Shown here piece by piece: positions 27,867 through 40,274 of a stretch of DNA of 64,000 nucleotides. Source of the stretch: Tetramitus jugosus (lineage: Eukaryota > Heterolobosea > Eutetramitea > Acrasida > Vahlkampfiidae); the NCBI GenBank assembly GCA_937625935.1, contig OW569371.1, forward strand, positions 415,055 through 479,054. Reading direction: 5' to 3'. A program made the translations under genes and the position numbers. Each line of letters starts with the position of its first letter. Positions within the stretch are counted from its first letter, which is position 1. Under the pieces are notes generated by a model, which was not told where the DNA came from, did not search any database, and was given only the letters and a program-made list of their open reading frames with translations.

Positions 27867-30800
27867 ATGACTATTACTGAAGCTAAAAACTCCATTAACA
27901 ATATCCCAATCGCAATTGTTGGTATTGCATGTCGATTGCCAGGAGAGGCACAAGACGTTGAAAAGTTTTGGAATCTCTTAATGCACGAGAATGAGACCTG
28001 CTCTGCCATTCCAGCAGACAGATTCAACATTGAGAGATACTGCGCCAATGGCCAAGACAAATTGCATCCAATCAGTAAGACTGCTTATGGTCACTTCCTC
28101 AAGGATCCAATCGATCAATTCGATGCCGAGTTCTTTGGTATTTCAAGAAAGGAGGCTGCCTCCATGGATCCACAACACAGACTCCTCATGGAGTCCACTT
28201 ATCATGCCTTTGAAGATGCTGGTTTGCCTCTCGAAGTTGTTGCGTATGTTTTTTTTTTGAAAAACCACTTTTTTTTAACTGTTGTTCTGAATAAGCTCAA
28301 TTTGTTTACTAACAAACCAATTTCATTTGTCATTTTCAACTTGTGATAGTGGAACGAACACTGCTGTTTATGTAGGTCAAATGCAAAGTCATTACAATTC
28401 TTTGAGGACGAAGGAGCCTCTAGACACAAACAACCAATACAGTTACATGAACACCTCCAGTGCATACAGTGCTGCTCGTTTATCGTACTACTTCAATTTG
28501 ATTGGTCCATCCTTCCAATTGGATACCATGTGCTCTTCTTCTATTGTTGCCCTCCATTTGGCAGCTCAGAGCTTAAAGGTTGGAGAGTGTGATATGGCTA
28601 TTGCTGCTGGTGCCAATTTGAATTTTGATTTCCAAGATTTCGTTCGTATGTCCATTATTGGAGCTGCTGCCAAGGACGGAAGATCCAAGGCTTTCAGCGC
28701 CAATGCTGATGGTTATGCAAAGGGTGAAGGTATTGGTGTCGTTGTCTTGAAGAGACTTGATCAAGCCATTAAAGACAATGATAGAATCCATGCTGTCATT
28801 CGGGGATCTGGTGTGAACCACGACGGAAAGCGAAAGAATGGTATCACCATTACGAGTTCGATTGGTCAAAAGGACCTATTCGAGAGAGTTTACAAGGACT
28901 CCAGCATTGACCCTGCTGCTGTGACATACTTGGAGAGTCACACAACCGGTACTCTTGTTGGTGATCCTATTGAAGCCTCTGCTCTTTCCTCTTTCTTTGG
29001 AAAGGCTAGAAGAGAGGCTGGTATTGAAGGACCTGTTAGAATCGGTTCCGTCAAGGCAAACATTGGTCATACTGAAGCCATGTCTGGTATTGCTTCATTG
29101 GCCAAGGTGCTTATGATGCTGAAGCACAAACAAATTCCTCCAACACTCTTGTTTGACAAGTTGAACCCAAAGATCAACTTTGAGGAGTTGAACTTGAAGG
29201 TTGTAACTTCCCCAGAAGCTCTTCCATCCAAGTCATTGATTGGATTGAGCAGCTTCGGTATGGGTGGTACAAACGGTCACATTATTGTCGAGAGTTATGA
29301 GCGCTCTAGCGCCAGAGCAGCACCTCAAGCTGGATACTTGTTGCTCTTGTCAGCCAGAAGATCTGAAAAGGTTCTTATTGAAATTGCAAAGAACTTGAAG
29401 GAATTCGTTAATACTAGTATTGACAATGGAGCTGATCCAACTGATTTGTTCACTGATATCTGCCATACATATGCTGTGAAGCGGACACATCACGAAGTTA
29501 GAGCAGCAATTGCTTTCACTGATCTCGAAGATTTTAATGCCAAGATTGATGCTTTCGTCAACGCTGACAGAAAGGTTGGTGTACAATCTGCCACTGTTCC
29601 AGAGACTGAAGGTAACCAAAAACAAAAGATGGTCTTTGTGTTCTCTGGTCAAGGTCCACAATGGTTTGCTATGGGTCGCCACCTTCTTGCGTCTGAACCC
29701 GTCTTCCGTGCTTCTATGCATCGTATTGACAAAGAGTTGTCAAAGTACGTCGATTGGTCATTGGTTGATGAGTTGACTCAAAAGGATGATACTACCTCTA
29801 GAATCAACCAAACAGATTTTGCTCAACCTGGAATTTTTGCCATCCAAGTTTCTTTGTACGAACTATTGAAGTCATTGTCAATTGTTCCAGACATTGTTGT
29901 AGGTCACTCTGTTGGTGAAGTTGCTTCCGCATATGTTGCTGGTGCTTTGACTTTCGAGGATGCAATCCTTGTCATCTATGAGAGATCCAGACTTCAACAC
30001 AAGTGTTCATTTATCAACAAGGGTAAGATGCTTGCTGTTAACATTAGCGAAAGCGCCGCCAAGAAACTTATTGTTGGATTGGAAGATAAGGTTTCAGTTG
30101 CTGCTGTCAACAGTGCTACCTCTGTCACATTGAGTGGTGACGAAGAAGCATTGAAGCAAGTTGTAGAAATCATCAATAGCGATTCCGCTCTTTCCAAGGC
30201 CTCCAAGGTTTACTTGAGAACCAGTGCTGCATTCCACAGCGTTCACATGGACCCTATCAAGGATGAATTGCTTGAAGGATTGGCAAATATCAAGCCGCAA
30301 AAAACAACTATTCCTTTGTTCTCAACCGTTACAGGACAAAAGATCTCTGGTCTTGAGGTTGATGGAGAATACTGGTGGAACAATGTGAGAGGTGCTGTGT
30401 TGTTTGATGAGGCTATCAAGAATATTATGGATAGATACAATGCTTCATCTCCTTTGAAATATTGGATCGAATTGGCTCCTCATCCAGTGTTGAGCTCTTT
30501 CATTAAGGGTATTGTTGGTCAATACCAATCTGATGCTCAAGTGGTCCCTACACTGATCAGAAAGGAAAATGAGAATGTCTTGTTGAAGAACACTTTGGGT
30601 TCACTTTACATCTATGGTTACAAGTCCATTGATTTGAAGAGAATTTACTCTGCCGGTAAGCTCATCTCTGTTCCATCTTATCCATTCCAAAAGACCAAGT
30701 ATTGGATGGAAACATCAGAATCTTTGGAAGAAAGAACTGCAGCACCAACAAAGCAACACCCACTGCTCGGTAGCAGAGTGGTTCCTTCTCAAGGACCTCA

Positions 30801-33800
30801 ACCAATTTGGAGAAACCACATCTCCTTGTCGAATCCTAAACAAGAATACTTGAAGGATCACGTTGTACAAAAGTCGATCATTTATCCATTTGCTGGATTT
30901 ATTGAGAATATTGTGGCGGCCATCTGCGAATACCATGAAGTCAATCCTCTTGTCGGTAATTTGGCAACTGTGATTGCACTAAAGGATTTCCATGTTGGAA
31001 CAGCCATGCCATTGAAGCCTGATGATACTAGAATTGTTGAAACAATTCTATCACCTAACTCCAAGACTTTCCAAATTGTCAGCAAATTGAAGCCAGCTGA
31101 TACTGAACTTTTGACCACAATGGATAAGAAGGGAGACTTCTCAAGCAAGTGGGTCACTCATGCTCATGGTTCTTATGAAATCATCAAGAAGGAGTTCTTC
31201 ACTGAGGAGAATGTCGCTATCACACCTGAAATGTCTAAGGATGCTATGTATGATGCATTGTACAACAGAGGCTTGATGTATGGTCCTGCTTTCCAAGGTA
31301 TTTCCACAACAGAAGCTTCCAATGGAGAGATTTGGGGAACAATTGATGCTCCTGCAGAGATTGCCTCTGATGTAGCCAAGTATATTATTCACCCATCTCT
31401 TGTTGATTCATGTTTCCAAGCTGTACTAACTGGTATCATTGGCAAGGAGACAATGATTCCTGTTCACATGAAGCAAATGAACATCTTCCTCAGACCAGGA
31501 GTAATTGGTTCCATTGATCAACAAATTATTACCACTGCTCAATTCCACGAACGTGTCATGGGTAATACTGCAGCTAATCGTCAATTGTTAGACTTGAAGA
31601 TCTTCAACAAAGAAGAAAGAGGTCTTGTTTCTGCTATTACCATCGAAGAATTCGCGGTTCAGGAATTGGCCAGCGAAGATGATGACAAGGATGCAGGACT
31701 GATCCTTGTTAGAAGCTGGGAAGAGCTCAATAGAATTCCTTATGCTAATGTTCCTGAAACTGTGGATCTGTTGAAGACTGTTGACCAAGCTGAATCTGAG
31801 GACTTGAAGTCTAGCCCAGTTGTATTTGAATTGTTGTCAAAGATCATTGCTCACTTCTGCCTCAATGCTCTTGTGTCTATTAACGGATCAACTGATTTGT
31901 CATTGGATGCCATTCTTGCCAAGGTACCATCAAGCTCACATGCAATCATTCAAAAGTTCTTTGAGATTATCGAGGTCAATAGCCTTGAGTTCTCCAATGT
32001 ACAGAGCTTGCATAACATTCAATTTGAGGCATCTCAAATTGTTAAGCAATATCCATTCTTCCAACCATTTGTTGAGTTGGTTATCACTGTCGGTGTGGAG
32101 ATGCCTGAGATTCTTCTTGGTCACTCCTTGAAGAGTTCTGTTGAGAGCATCACTGGTAGAATCTCTGCCATTATCGCTCAAGCTGCTGTTCCATGTGTTG
32201 AATCTATTTTGACTTCTACCACATCCCCTCTCAGAATTCTTGAGGTCAATGCTGGAGAAGGACATTTGGCTAATCTTGTTGCTCATAACTTGACCAGCAA
32301 TGTTGAGTACATTTTGACGGATCCATCTGAGGATAAGGTCTTGGCAGCTGAGGATGCTTTGTCCAAGTTGACCACCAGAATTACCTACACAGCTTTCAAT
32401 CCTGCAGAGAAGCCACCTGCTCAAATCAAATCTGAGTCCTTCGATGTGATTATCTCGTCTGGATCTCAAAATGTTCAAAACTTGAAGAGTCTTCTTTCTC
32501 CAAAGGGTGTTTTGCTGGTTGTAGAACAAAGTGCTTGCCAAGCAATGGATGTCATTAACCAATTGATCTCAACTTCCACTCCATCAGAGATTTCAGTTCA
32601 AGAGTCCAAGCCCCTATCAGGCATTGCTACCTTGTCCGTCATCAGAAACTCTGGAAACCACGAGAGACAGAAGTGGTTGGTGTTTGCTGACAAGAATGGC
32701 TTTGCAAACTCTCTTGTTGAGCAGTTGTGTGAAAAGTACAACCAAGTAAGTGAAGATTTCATTGTGGTGACACCTGGATCTTCTTATGCAAAGAACTCCA
32801 ACAATGTCACTATCGATATTACCAATGTTGAACACTATCACCAATTGCTTGCTGATGTGCCTGCAGTGAATAGAGTAATCTTCTCATGGGCCATGGATAT
32901 TCCAACCTTGTCAGAGGATCCAGAGTTGATGTTTGTCAGCCAAGAAAATGTTTGCTACAGCATTACTTGCTCTATTCAAGCATTCGAAAAGGTTCACATC
33001 GTTCCTGAATTCTTTGTCGTCACAAGTGGCGCACAGGCTTTAGATTCATCCAATGTATTGAACATTAATCAGTCTGTTGTTGTCGGTTTCATGCACAGCG
33101 CTGCTGGCGATTTCTTCAACACTCAATCCAAATTGATTGATGTCGATCCTGCTTTGAGTACTGCAATTAATGCAGAGCAAACTGCTGAAGAAATTATGTT
33201 GAACAACAGAAACTCCTTCAATGAGATTCACTTGAGTGGAAACAAGAGAATGGCCTTGTACTACAACAAGAAGGCACCAAATAGTGTTGACTACCGTAAC
33301 TTTAGAACTATTGTACCAGCAAATGATGAGACTAATTTCAGAGTTGCTGTTCCTAAGACAAGATTGTTGAGAGATGTTTTCTTTGAAGTCATCCCTAGAG
33401 TGGCACCAAAGAGTGATGAAGTTGAAGTGAAGATTAAGGCTTCAGCCATTAACTTCAAGGATATCTTGAAGATTAGAGGGCTTCATCCAATCACTGTCAA
33501 ATGTAATGAAGATGCTAAGAAGAAGGAACTTGACTACTGCAACTTGATTGGTTTAGAAGCTGCTGGTGTTGTCACAAAGGTTGGCGATAATGTCACTAAT
33601 GTCAAGCCAGGTGATAGAGTTGTTTACTATAGTGTTAATGATGCTTTGTTCAAATCTTATAGCATTCAACCTGCCAAGTTGGTCGTTAAGATTCCAGACA
33701 ATATGACATTCGAACAAGCTTCGGCTGTTCCTATCGTTTTTATGACTGCATTCTACTGCTTGTTTGAAAAGGCAAAGTTGAAGAAGGGACAATCTGTTCT

Positions 33801-36486
33801 CATTCATTGCGCTTCTGGTGGTGTTGGTCTTGCTGCCATTCAACTCTGTCAAAACGCTGGAGCCACTGTATTCGCTACAGCTGGTACTGACAAGAAGAGA
33901 CAGTTCTTGAAGGAAGTTGTTGGTGTTGAACACGTTTTTAGCAGCAGAAATGCTAGATTCTACGAAGAGATCAAGAAGATTACCAATGGACGTGGTGTTG
34001 ATATGATTATCAATTCTATCAGCGGAGAGATGTTGGTCAAGTCCGTTGACTTGTTGGCCACATCTGGTAGCTTCTTTGAACTCGGAAAGCGTGACATCTT
34101 TGATAATCGTCATATCAACTTGTACAAGCTAAGAAACAACTGTGCATTCCATGTTATCGATTTAGAGTTGGCTTTGTTGCATGGTGATTCGAGCGAAGGT
34201 GTCATCATGTTGCAAGAAGCCATGAGACAATACGCTGAGAATCTGATTAAACCTATCCAACTGCAAAGCTTCGATATTGCTGATATGAAGGAAGCCTTCG
34301 AGTTGCATCAAAAGGCAACCAGCATTGGTAAGTTGGTTTTGAACTTCGATTCTCAAAAGCCAATTCAAATCGTGTCGCATGAAGACAGCCATCCTACCAA
34401 CATCAGAAATGGTACTTATTTAATTACGGGAGGAACTGGTGGTGTTGGTTTGACCTTCGCCAAGTGGTTGATCCAACATAAGAATATTAAGAGAATTGTT
34501 TTGACATCCAGAAGACAGCCTGCAAAGGATGTTCAACAACAAATTGATGCTCTGAATGTTGGTGGAGTCAGTGTGGATGTTCTCACCGCTGATGTTGCCA
34601 ACCTTGCTCAAATTAAGAGTGTCATTGACAATATTGAAGCCAATAGTGCTCCTTTGAGAGGTGTAATCCATGGTGCTGCTGTTATTGAGGATGCTCTTGC
34701 ATCTAACATGAGCTTCGAATTGCTAGCTAAAGTTTTGAGACCAAAGATCAGAGGTGCTGTTTACTTGCATCACCTAACTCAACACTTGCCATTAGACTTC
34801 TTCTACATGACTGCATCTATGAGTAATGTTATGGCTCTCAACGGTCAAACCCATTACAACGCAGCAAACAATTTCTTGGATTGTTTGGCTGTTTTGAGAA
34901 GAAGACAAGGACTCAGTGCCATGTCTGCCAGTTTGACCGCCATCTCTGGTGCTGGTTTCGTCACAAGAAACAAGACTGTTGAGAGATTGTTGGGTGCTGT
35001 CGGTGTTGTTCCTGTTCACGTTGAAGAAATTGTCGAGTTGATGGAAGTGTTGAACAACAACGAATTTGTCACTCCTATCATTTCTCATAAGAACTTTGTT
35101 GCTGACTTCAAGGGAACTTATGTTCCAAGTCCACTTGAGAGATTGTTCTCCTCCGATGAATCAAACAAGGGAGAGAGTACCGAAGAAGAAAACAGCGCTG
35201 CAAACTCTGCTGATAACGTCTTGAATGAAATCCACAACTTTGTTTCCCAAGTGCTTGGTACAACTGTTGAGAACATTGCAGTTGATAAGTCATTGAATCA
35301 ACTTGGATTCGATTCATTGATGTCTGTTGAAATCAGAAATTGGATGGCCAGCAAGTACAAGAAGAACTTGCCATTGGTTGAATTGTCCATTGAGACTGTT
35401 ACCACTTTGGCTCAAAAGATTCTCAATGCTTCGAACAAGAAGCAATCTGGAGATGCCAGCTCTGGTTCAACCGATGCTTCTAACAACAGCGAAAATAGTC
35501 ACAGCACTCATGTTGATAACCAAAGCATGAACAGAATTAATCCACTGCATACTACTGAGAAGCCAACAATGAGACTAATTTGCTTCCCATACATGGGTGG
35601 CTCTTCCAATGACTTCAAAGACTGGCCAAAGCAATTGCCAAGTGATATTGAAGTTTATGGTGTAGATTACTTGTTGAATATCACTGATAAGCAAAGCCTC
35701 TATGATTGGAGTACTTTGATGGAACTATTGCTCGAAGAATTGAAACCTTTGAGCTCTGTTCCATTTGCATTCTATGGTCACAGTTTGGGAGCTTCAGTTT
35801 CATTCGAATTCACTCGTTATTTGAATGCTCATAACCAACCACTCCCATGCCACTTGTTCATTGGTGCTCAGGTTTCTCCAGGAATTGTAACTGTTTCTTC
35901 AGAACTCTACCAACACATGTTGAAGAGTGATGATGAGGTTATCGCTCAAAAGGTAATTGAGTATGACTTGTTGCCTGGCTATTTGATGAAGATTGAATCC
36001 TCAGAAATGGAAGAGAAATTAGAATCAGTCAAGAAACTCATTGCAATGCCAAAGTTGATTGCTGAATTCAAGCTCCACGCACACTATGCACACAATGATG
36101 ATGAATTCGGTGATAATCAAGTCAATGTTCCATTAACCGTCTACAATGGAACCAATGATAAGTTGACATCTAATGCCGATATGAACTTGTGGGCAATGCA
36201 AACCAACAACAAGTTTGAATGTCACCAAATTGAAGGTAGTCACTTGTTCATCAATGAGACTGCTGGCCTTCAAACAGTGTTGAACTTAATCACTCGTTGC
36301 TTGAACACACACAAACAAACTGAACAACGAACTGAAGTCGTTGCAAGTTCTCCAAGACAATTGAGACATGTTGGCAGTGGTGAGGAATTGAAACTGATTG
36401 CTGAACTGACAAAGGAACTCGAAAGAGAAAGAAATGCCAGAAAGCAACTCGAAGAAAGATTGAGAAACGCTGAAGCCAACCATTAA
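27867..36486 (+). CDS. Fully reducing type I polyketide synthase, KS-AT-DH-MT-ER-KR-ACP-TE, two exons
   Basis: Exon 1 is 27867-28243 and exon 2 is 28350-36486. The 106-nt intron (GTATGT...GTGATAG) restores the KS motif AGTNTAVYVG in phase, giving 2837 residues. KS has Cys187 (DTMCSSSIVA), His in ESHTTGT (family norm EAHGTGT) and KANIGHTEAMSG. AT has GQGPQWFAMG, Ser646 in GHSVGE and AAFHS, close to the malonyl-type HAFH motif. DH has LKDHVVQKSIIYPFAG and HPSLVDSCFQ. An MT-like region has ILEVNAGEGHLAN. ER has IHCASGGVGLAAIQLC. KR has ITGGTGGVGLTFAKW with the Tyr in NGQTHYNAANNFLD. ACP has Ser2448 (GFDSLMS). TE has Ser2604 (GHSLGA). A short coiled coil ends the protein. It should build a fully reduced acyl chain iteratively and release it itself; the product is unknown. 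Confidence 0.93.
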
Positions 36487-36496
36487 GTGAAACAAA

Positions 36497-36502
36497 AATA
36501 AA
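36497..36502 (+). terminator. Polyadenylation signal of the polyketide synthase gene
   Basis: AATAAA begins 11 bp after the TAA of the polyketide synthase. The neighbouring gene on the other strand ends at 36554, so the two 3' ends share only 67 bp. Confidence 0.45.
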
Positions 36503-36553
36503 TAACTATTTAATTAATTCCAGCAGTATGGCATTGTTGTTCTGAATACTTAC

Positions 36554-38194
36554 TTAACAAGCTGCAAACTCTGGTAAAATGTTAGGTATGTTGACTGATG
36601 GAGGCACGAAAGATTTTTCTTCGCCTCTCAGACTTGGAAATACTCTGCTCCATTCTCTGTTCACAATTTCAGTAAACCTGTCATAGTGTCCATGTTTTAT
36701 GAGTATCTTTCTAGTCAATCCCTGAACTCCACCAGCAGCAGCCAAAATGGTTGTAATCTTTGAATCCCAGGTGATAACGGGTGAAATATATCTGCCTTGC
36801 ATGTCGACGGATTCAGTTGATCCAAAAGGACCCTGCATTTTAGATCCCTTCAACATGGAGGCGTACCAAGCAAGGCCAAAACCTCTAGATTCCTCCTCAA
36901 TTAACAATGGGTAGGCTCCATAAGGTGTGACAAGTTGATTTGTGCGAACAAGTTGGAATGCAATCTCCTGAATGCCAGTGGCTGAGATGTAGTTCGGTTC
37001 ATAATTGCCCGGAAGAGACACGTTCGTAACAGATGCAAACAATCCTCCGTATCCCTGATCTCTAGAGAAGTGCACTCTAGCCTTTTCGCCATTCATAAAC
37101 ACTCGTCTATTGATAGGAATATCATTGTATGGTAGAATCATGTACTTCCACTTCTCATGAGAACTGAACCACCATCCCTTCTCAACATCAATTGGACCTT
37201 CCCTGCTGTTGTAGGTAGCCTTTTGTAACTTTGCTCTCTTCAACATCCATATCTTATCCTTCTCGTTCGATGAATAATTCATGCCTCTCCAATCTGCATA
37301 CATGTCCATGAAGAATGCCATCAATTCACCTTCATATGGATCATCCAAGTAGCACGCTTCACCTCCATCAGACTTGTAATTGTCTTTGGTTGGAGCACTC
37401 GTAATATTGACCACTCTTGTTACGCAACGAATCTTTCCTTCACCCTCATAGAACACCATGAGAGAAGTGTCGGCCAACAATTTGAAATAATTCCAATACC
37501 GATCAGCCAACTGCACCTGCCCAACATCTTGCAAAGAAATGGCCACTGCTGCCAACGTCCAAATCAACTCTCCATTGTCCAGGGATGGAACTCGATCTTG
37601 CCAATCCCACAAGAGACCCATTCCCTGATCATTCACAGAATACCAAGGCAAATAACCACCAAAACCAGGATACTTTTTGTTCCAATTCTCATATGAAGTA
37701 ATCTTTCGCTCCAACGTGTCAATTACATAGTCCTGAACAGAGAGAAATGACGATGATCCCGATGATCCCAATGATGACGATGCAGTGTCAGTTGTCATGG
37801 CAGACTTGAAAAACGTTGTAGCCACAGTGTTATTATCAGTCAATGCAAGAGCAAGCAAACCCACGTGAATACACTCCTTGGAAGCTGCACTAAAACCGTG
37901 AGCAGGATCATGAGGCAATCCAGTATCATAATCAATACCATGTCCATCCAGAGTCAACCCAGTCGCATGATTCAATGCCACTCCATCCAAACGGAGAAAC
38001 TTACCTTCCCAGTAAGCCATTTCCAACAAGAATTGATTCCTTAGCTTCTCATCAGAGATTAACTGCTGAGAAGTGTACTTGCTGGCATAACGACACTCAC
38101 GTGGTGTCTGTTGTTGAGCATGACTTGTACTACTACAACAACAGGTGATAAAAACAACAACAATAAGAAAAAGTGGCACAATAAGATGACGCAT
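36554..38194 (-). CDS. Secreted (alpha/alpha)-barrel glycosidase-like protein, possibly endo-beta-1,2-glucanase (SGL) type
   Basis: This 546-residue protein starts at the ATG at 38194 with a signal peptide (MRHLIVPLFLIVVVFITCCC, cut near residue 26). The body is helical with many aromatic and acidic residues. It includes a conserved-looking stretch GFGGYLPWYSVNDQGMGLLW followed by DNGELIWTLAAVAISL, the type of DN-x-x-L/W helix found in (alpha/alpha)6-barrel hydrolases. This resembles SGL proteins of families GH144/GH162, which cut beta-1,2-glucan, but I rely on remembered pattern, not alignment. Five or six Cys suggest disulfides. Likely acidic catalytic residues cannot be picked safely. It is convergent with the polyketide synthase (67 bp apart). 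Confidence 0.5.
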   Translation of the reverse strand: MRHLIVPLFLIVVVFITCCCSSTSHAQQQTPRECRYASKYTSQQLISDEKLRNQFLLEMAYWEGKFLRLDGVALNHATGLTLDGHGIDYDTGLPHDPAHGFSAASKECIHVGLLALALTDNNTVATTFFKSAMTTDTASSSLGSSGSSSFLSVQDYVIDTLERKITSYENWNKKYPGFGGYLPWYSVNDQGMGLLWDWQDRVPSLDNGELIWTLAAVAISLQDVGQVQLADRYWNYFKLLADTSLMVFYEGEGKIRCVTRVVNITSAPTKDNYKSDGGEACYLDDPYEGELMAFFMDMYADWRGMNYSSNEKDKIWMLKRAKLQKATYNSREGPIDVEKGWWFSSHEKWKYMILPYNDIPINRRVFMNGEKARVHFSRDQGYGGLFASVTNVSLPGNYEPNYISATGIQEIAFQLVRTNQLVTPYGAYPLLIEEESRGFGLAWYASMLKGSKMQGPFGSTESVDMQGRYISPVITWDSKITTILAAAGGVQGLTRKILIKHGHYDRFTEIVNREWSRVFPSLRGEEKSFVPPSVNIPNILPEFAAC

Positions 38195-38607
38195 GCCTTT
38201 GTGTTGTCAATAATGGTGGTTTTGTTTTTTCTTTTTTGCTTTTTGTGAGATTTTCTATTTCGTGATCCATGGGGAAAGCACCAGAGGGAGGGACCAAAAA
38301 AGCTTTTGGTTCTGATTGCTCAGCGCAGCAGCAATTGTTGCGTGTTTTTCTCAACGTGTGTTCGTCATCTACTGCAGTGCCTTTTGGGTGATGGGTGGGT
38401 TGCTTCATCTACGAGCTCATGATAAGGTTCAATTGGTTGTTGCTTCATCTTTTAGCTCAAAAGTTAAAAGATGGAGCCAAAACACTCAAAGACGGAAAGG
38501 ATGAAGTTCAAAAAGACAAGTGGAGGAAGTGTGTAAGTGATTCAGATTTATTAGTTCTCCCAATGATACTTAGATACCTAGTGCGAGAAAATCAAACGTG
38601 AACAAGC
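38195..38607. other. Intergenic region between two minus-strand genes
   Basis: About 410 bp hold the promoter of the glycosidase-like gene and the region downstream of the next minus-strand gene, which ends at 38608. A T-rich stretch at 38220-38245 lies just upstream of the glycosidase-like ATG. Small open frames here have no support. I see nothing else. Confidence 0.25.
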
Positions 38608-39711
38608 TTAGTTTCTTTGTTCGACCAAGTCAGAGACCTTGACCTTACCGATATAGTTGTTCAAGACAGATCCCAAGTACAAGTATCCTTCGTGAACATC
38701 AGCTTCAGCGGTTCTTGCGTACAAGGTACCGTTGGAGGATCTAATTTCTTCGAGAACTCTACCCTTGGAGTCAATCTTCTTCAACAAGCCAGCAGTGTCA
38801 ATCAATCCCAATGTGTTCAATGGAGGAATGTAAGCAATAGCAAGAGCTTGCAACTTGGCATAGTCTTGAATGGCACTCATTTCTTCAGAAGTGTAGGAGA
38901 AGAGACCAACATAGAAGTTTCCGTTACCGTCTGGCTTAATGTTGTCATTGTAACCACCAATGTCGTCAACCAAGACTTCATTTTGACCAGCGTTACGTCC
39001 CTTCAAAATGTACTTTCTAATCTTTCTGGCAGAACATTCGTTGATGGCCAAGAATTCTTCATTCTTGCTGACAGCAATACCGTTGGCAAATCTCAAGTCA
39101 GAAATCTCAACAGACAAAGCACCAGTCGTCAAGTTCAACTTGAACAATCTTCCATCAGGGTTGTTTGCAACAACAATGGAAACAAAGGACATTCTAGTGT
39201 AGATTTGGCTAGAATCAGTAAAGTACAAAGTCTTTTCGTCATTGGTCAAATAGATACCGTTGAGCATCTTGAATCCGACACCATTGTATTGGTTGACAAT
39301 GACTTGAACGTTGGATGGGTTGGATCGAGGGATCTTGAGAATGCCTCTGTAAGCATCAGCGACCCACAAGTTTTCAGCAGAGTCAAATTGGAGACCCAAT
39401 GGTCTGCCGCATGTTGGCTCATTGAGAACAGATGTGCCACAGACAGCTCTTTGTTCAGCAGTCAATGTTGGAACAGAGTAGGCATAGACGGTGATTTCAC
39501 CAGTCACTGCGTCAATTCTTCTGATGGAACCATCAGAAACACTAGTATACAGGTTGCCTGCTTGATCCCAGACAAGGGATTCTGGACCGTTGAGAACACC
39601 GAGTCCAATCTTTTCGAGGTGATCGAAAACCTTGACCTTTGTCTTGGTGGCCATACAGAAGGCGAGGCACATGAGGAGAGCGCTCAACACAATAGCAGAT
39701 GCAGATCTCAT
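38608..39711 (-). CDS. Secreted strictosidine synthase-like six-bladed beta-propeller
   Basis: This 367-residue protein starts at the ATG at 39711 with a signal peptide (MRSASAIVLSALLMCLAFCM). The propeller signature is clear: GPESLVWDQAGNLYTSVSDG, RPLGLQFDSAENLWVADAYR, LNGIYLTNDEKTLYFTDSS, RFANGIAVSKNEEFLAINE and KPDGNGNFYVGLFS, the typical order of the strictosidine synthase-like (SSL/APMAP) family. The catalytic Glu of plant strictosidine synthase is not expected outside plants. Animal and amoebal members probably act as esterases or lactonases. A complete antisense open frame of 368 codons mirrors this gene, which reflects its strong codon bias, not a second gene. Confidence 0.87.
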   Translation of the reverse strand: MRSASAIVLSALLMCLAFCMATKTKVKVFDHLEKIGLGVLNGPESLVWDQAGNLYTSVSDGSIRRIDAVTGEITVYAYSVPTLTAEQRAVCGTSVLNEPTCGRPLGLQFDSAENLWVADAYRGILKIPRSNPSNVQVIVNQYNGVGFKMLNGIYLTNDEKTLYFTDSSQIYTRMSFVSIVVANNPDGRLFKLNLTTGALSVEISDLRFANGIAVSKNEEFLAINECSARKIRKYILKGRNAGQNEVLVDDIGGYNDNIKPDGNGNFYVGLFSYTSEEMSAIQDYAKLQALAIAYIPPLNTLGLIDTAGLLKKIDSKGRVLEEIRSSNGTLYARTAEADVHEGYLYLGSVLNNYIGKVKVSDLVEQRN

Positions 39712-40274
39712 TGTTTTAGATAGTTAGTTATATATATTTACGAGTTGGTTTGTTTTGTTGTTTGGTAAAGAAGGAATTCTAGTTCACACACAAGATTCGA
39801 CTTTTTAAGGGTGATTTCGCGCAGAGACAGATGTCATCGGAGGTTATTCGGAGATTAAACGGCGGAATTCGCTTGTGCGTTGCGTCACCAATCATTAGCG
39901 ACAACCTTAATTTTCTGTTTCTTCGCCTGATTCACATGTTCGGTATGCTTGGAAGAAATGTTCCGCTACTTGTATGGGAAGTTTGAAGAAGGGAATAACG
40001 TTCCATTGGCGATCTCAGTGATTGACGAGAAAGCAAAGTAGGATTTGATGATGTCAATTGGGTAGAGAGGTGATGAGCTTCGAACGAAGTTGTACGAAAT
40101 TGTGTTATTCATTTCACATTCCTAGATCCTTCGCGATTCTCAGTGATTGATAAGTGAGCAAAGAAGGGCCTGAACAGCGTCATTTGGGATTGAGAGATGA
40201 TTGGCATCGAGCGATGTGCGTGATTTCAGGATGCCGGTGTTGTGAAAAGGTATGTGGGAAGTTTTAATCGCCTA
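39712..40274. other. Intergenic region with a two-copy direct repeat
   Basis: This 563-bp gap lies upstream of the strictosidine synthase-like gene and downstream of the SLC4 gene. Bases 39712-39735 are AT-rich (TATATATATT) just before the start codon. The far half holds two diverged direct repeats, listed separately. No gene is seen. Confidence 0.35.
40009..40217. repeat. Two diverged direct repeats of about 85 bp
   Basis: Copy 1 starts at 40009 and copy 2 at 40133, offset by about 125 bp. Both carry GCGAT(T)CTCAGTGATTGA, then a shared GAGCAAAG/AAGCAAAG, TCA(A/T)TTGGG, GAGAGATGA/GAGAGGTGA and ATCGAGCGA/TTCGAACGA, with small gaps. They are about 70% alike by eye. No coding potential spans them. 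They may be an old tandem duplication. Confidence 0.5.

Noticed and set aside
38617-39723. A 368-codon plus-strand open frame fully antisense to the strictosidine synthase-like gene
   Set aside because: It mirrors the real gene codon for codon, has no signal peptide or motif, and is explained by strong codon bias on the opposite strand.
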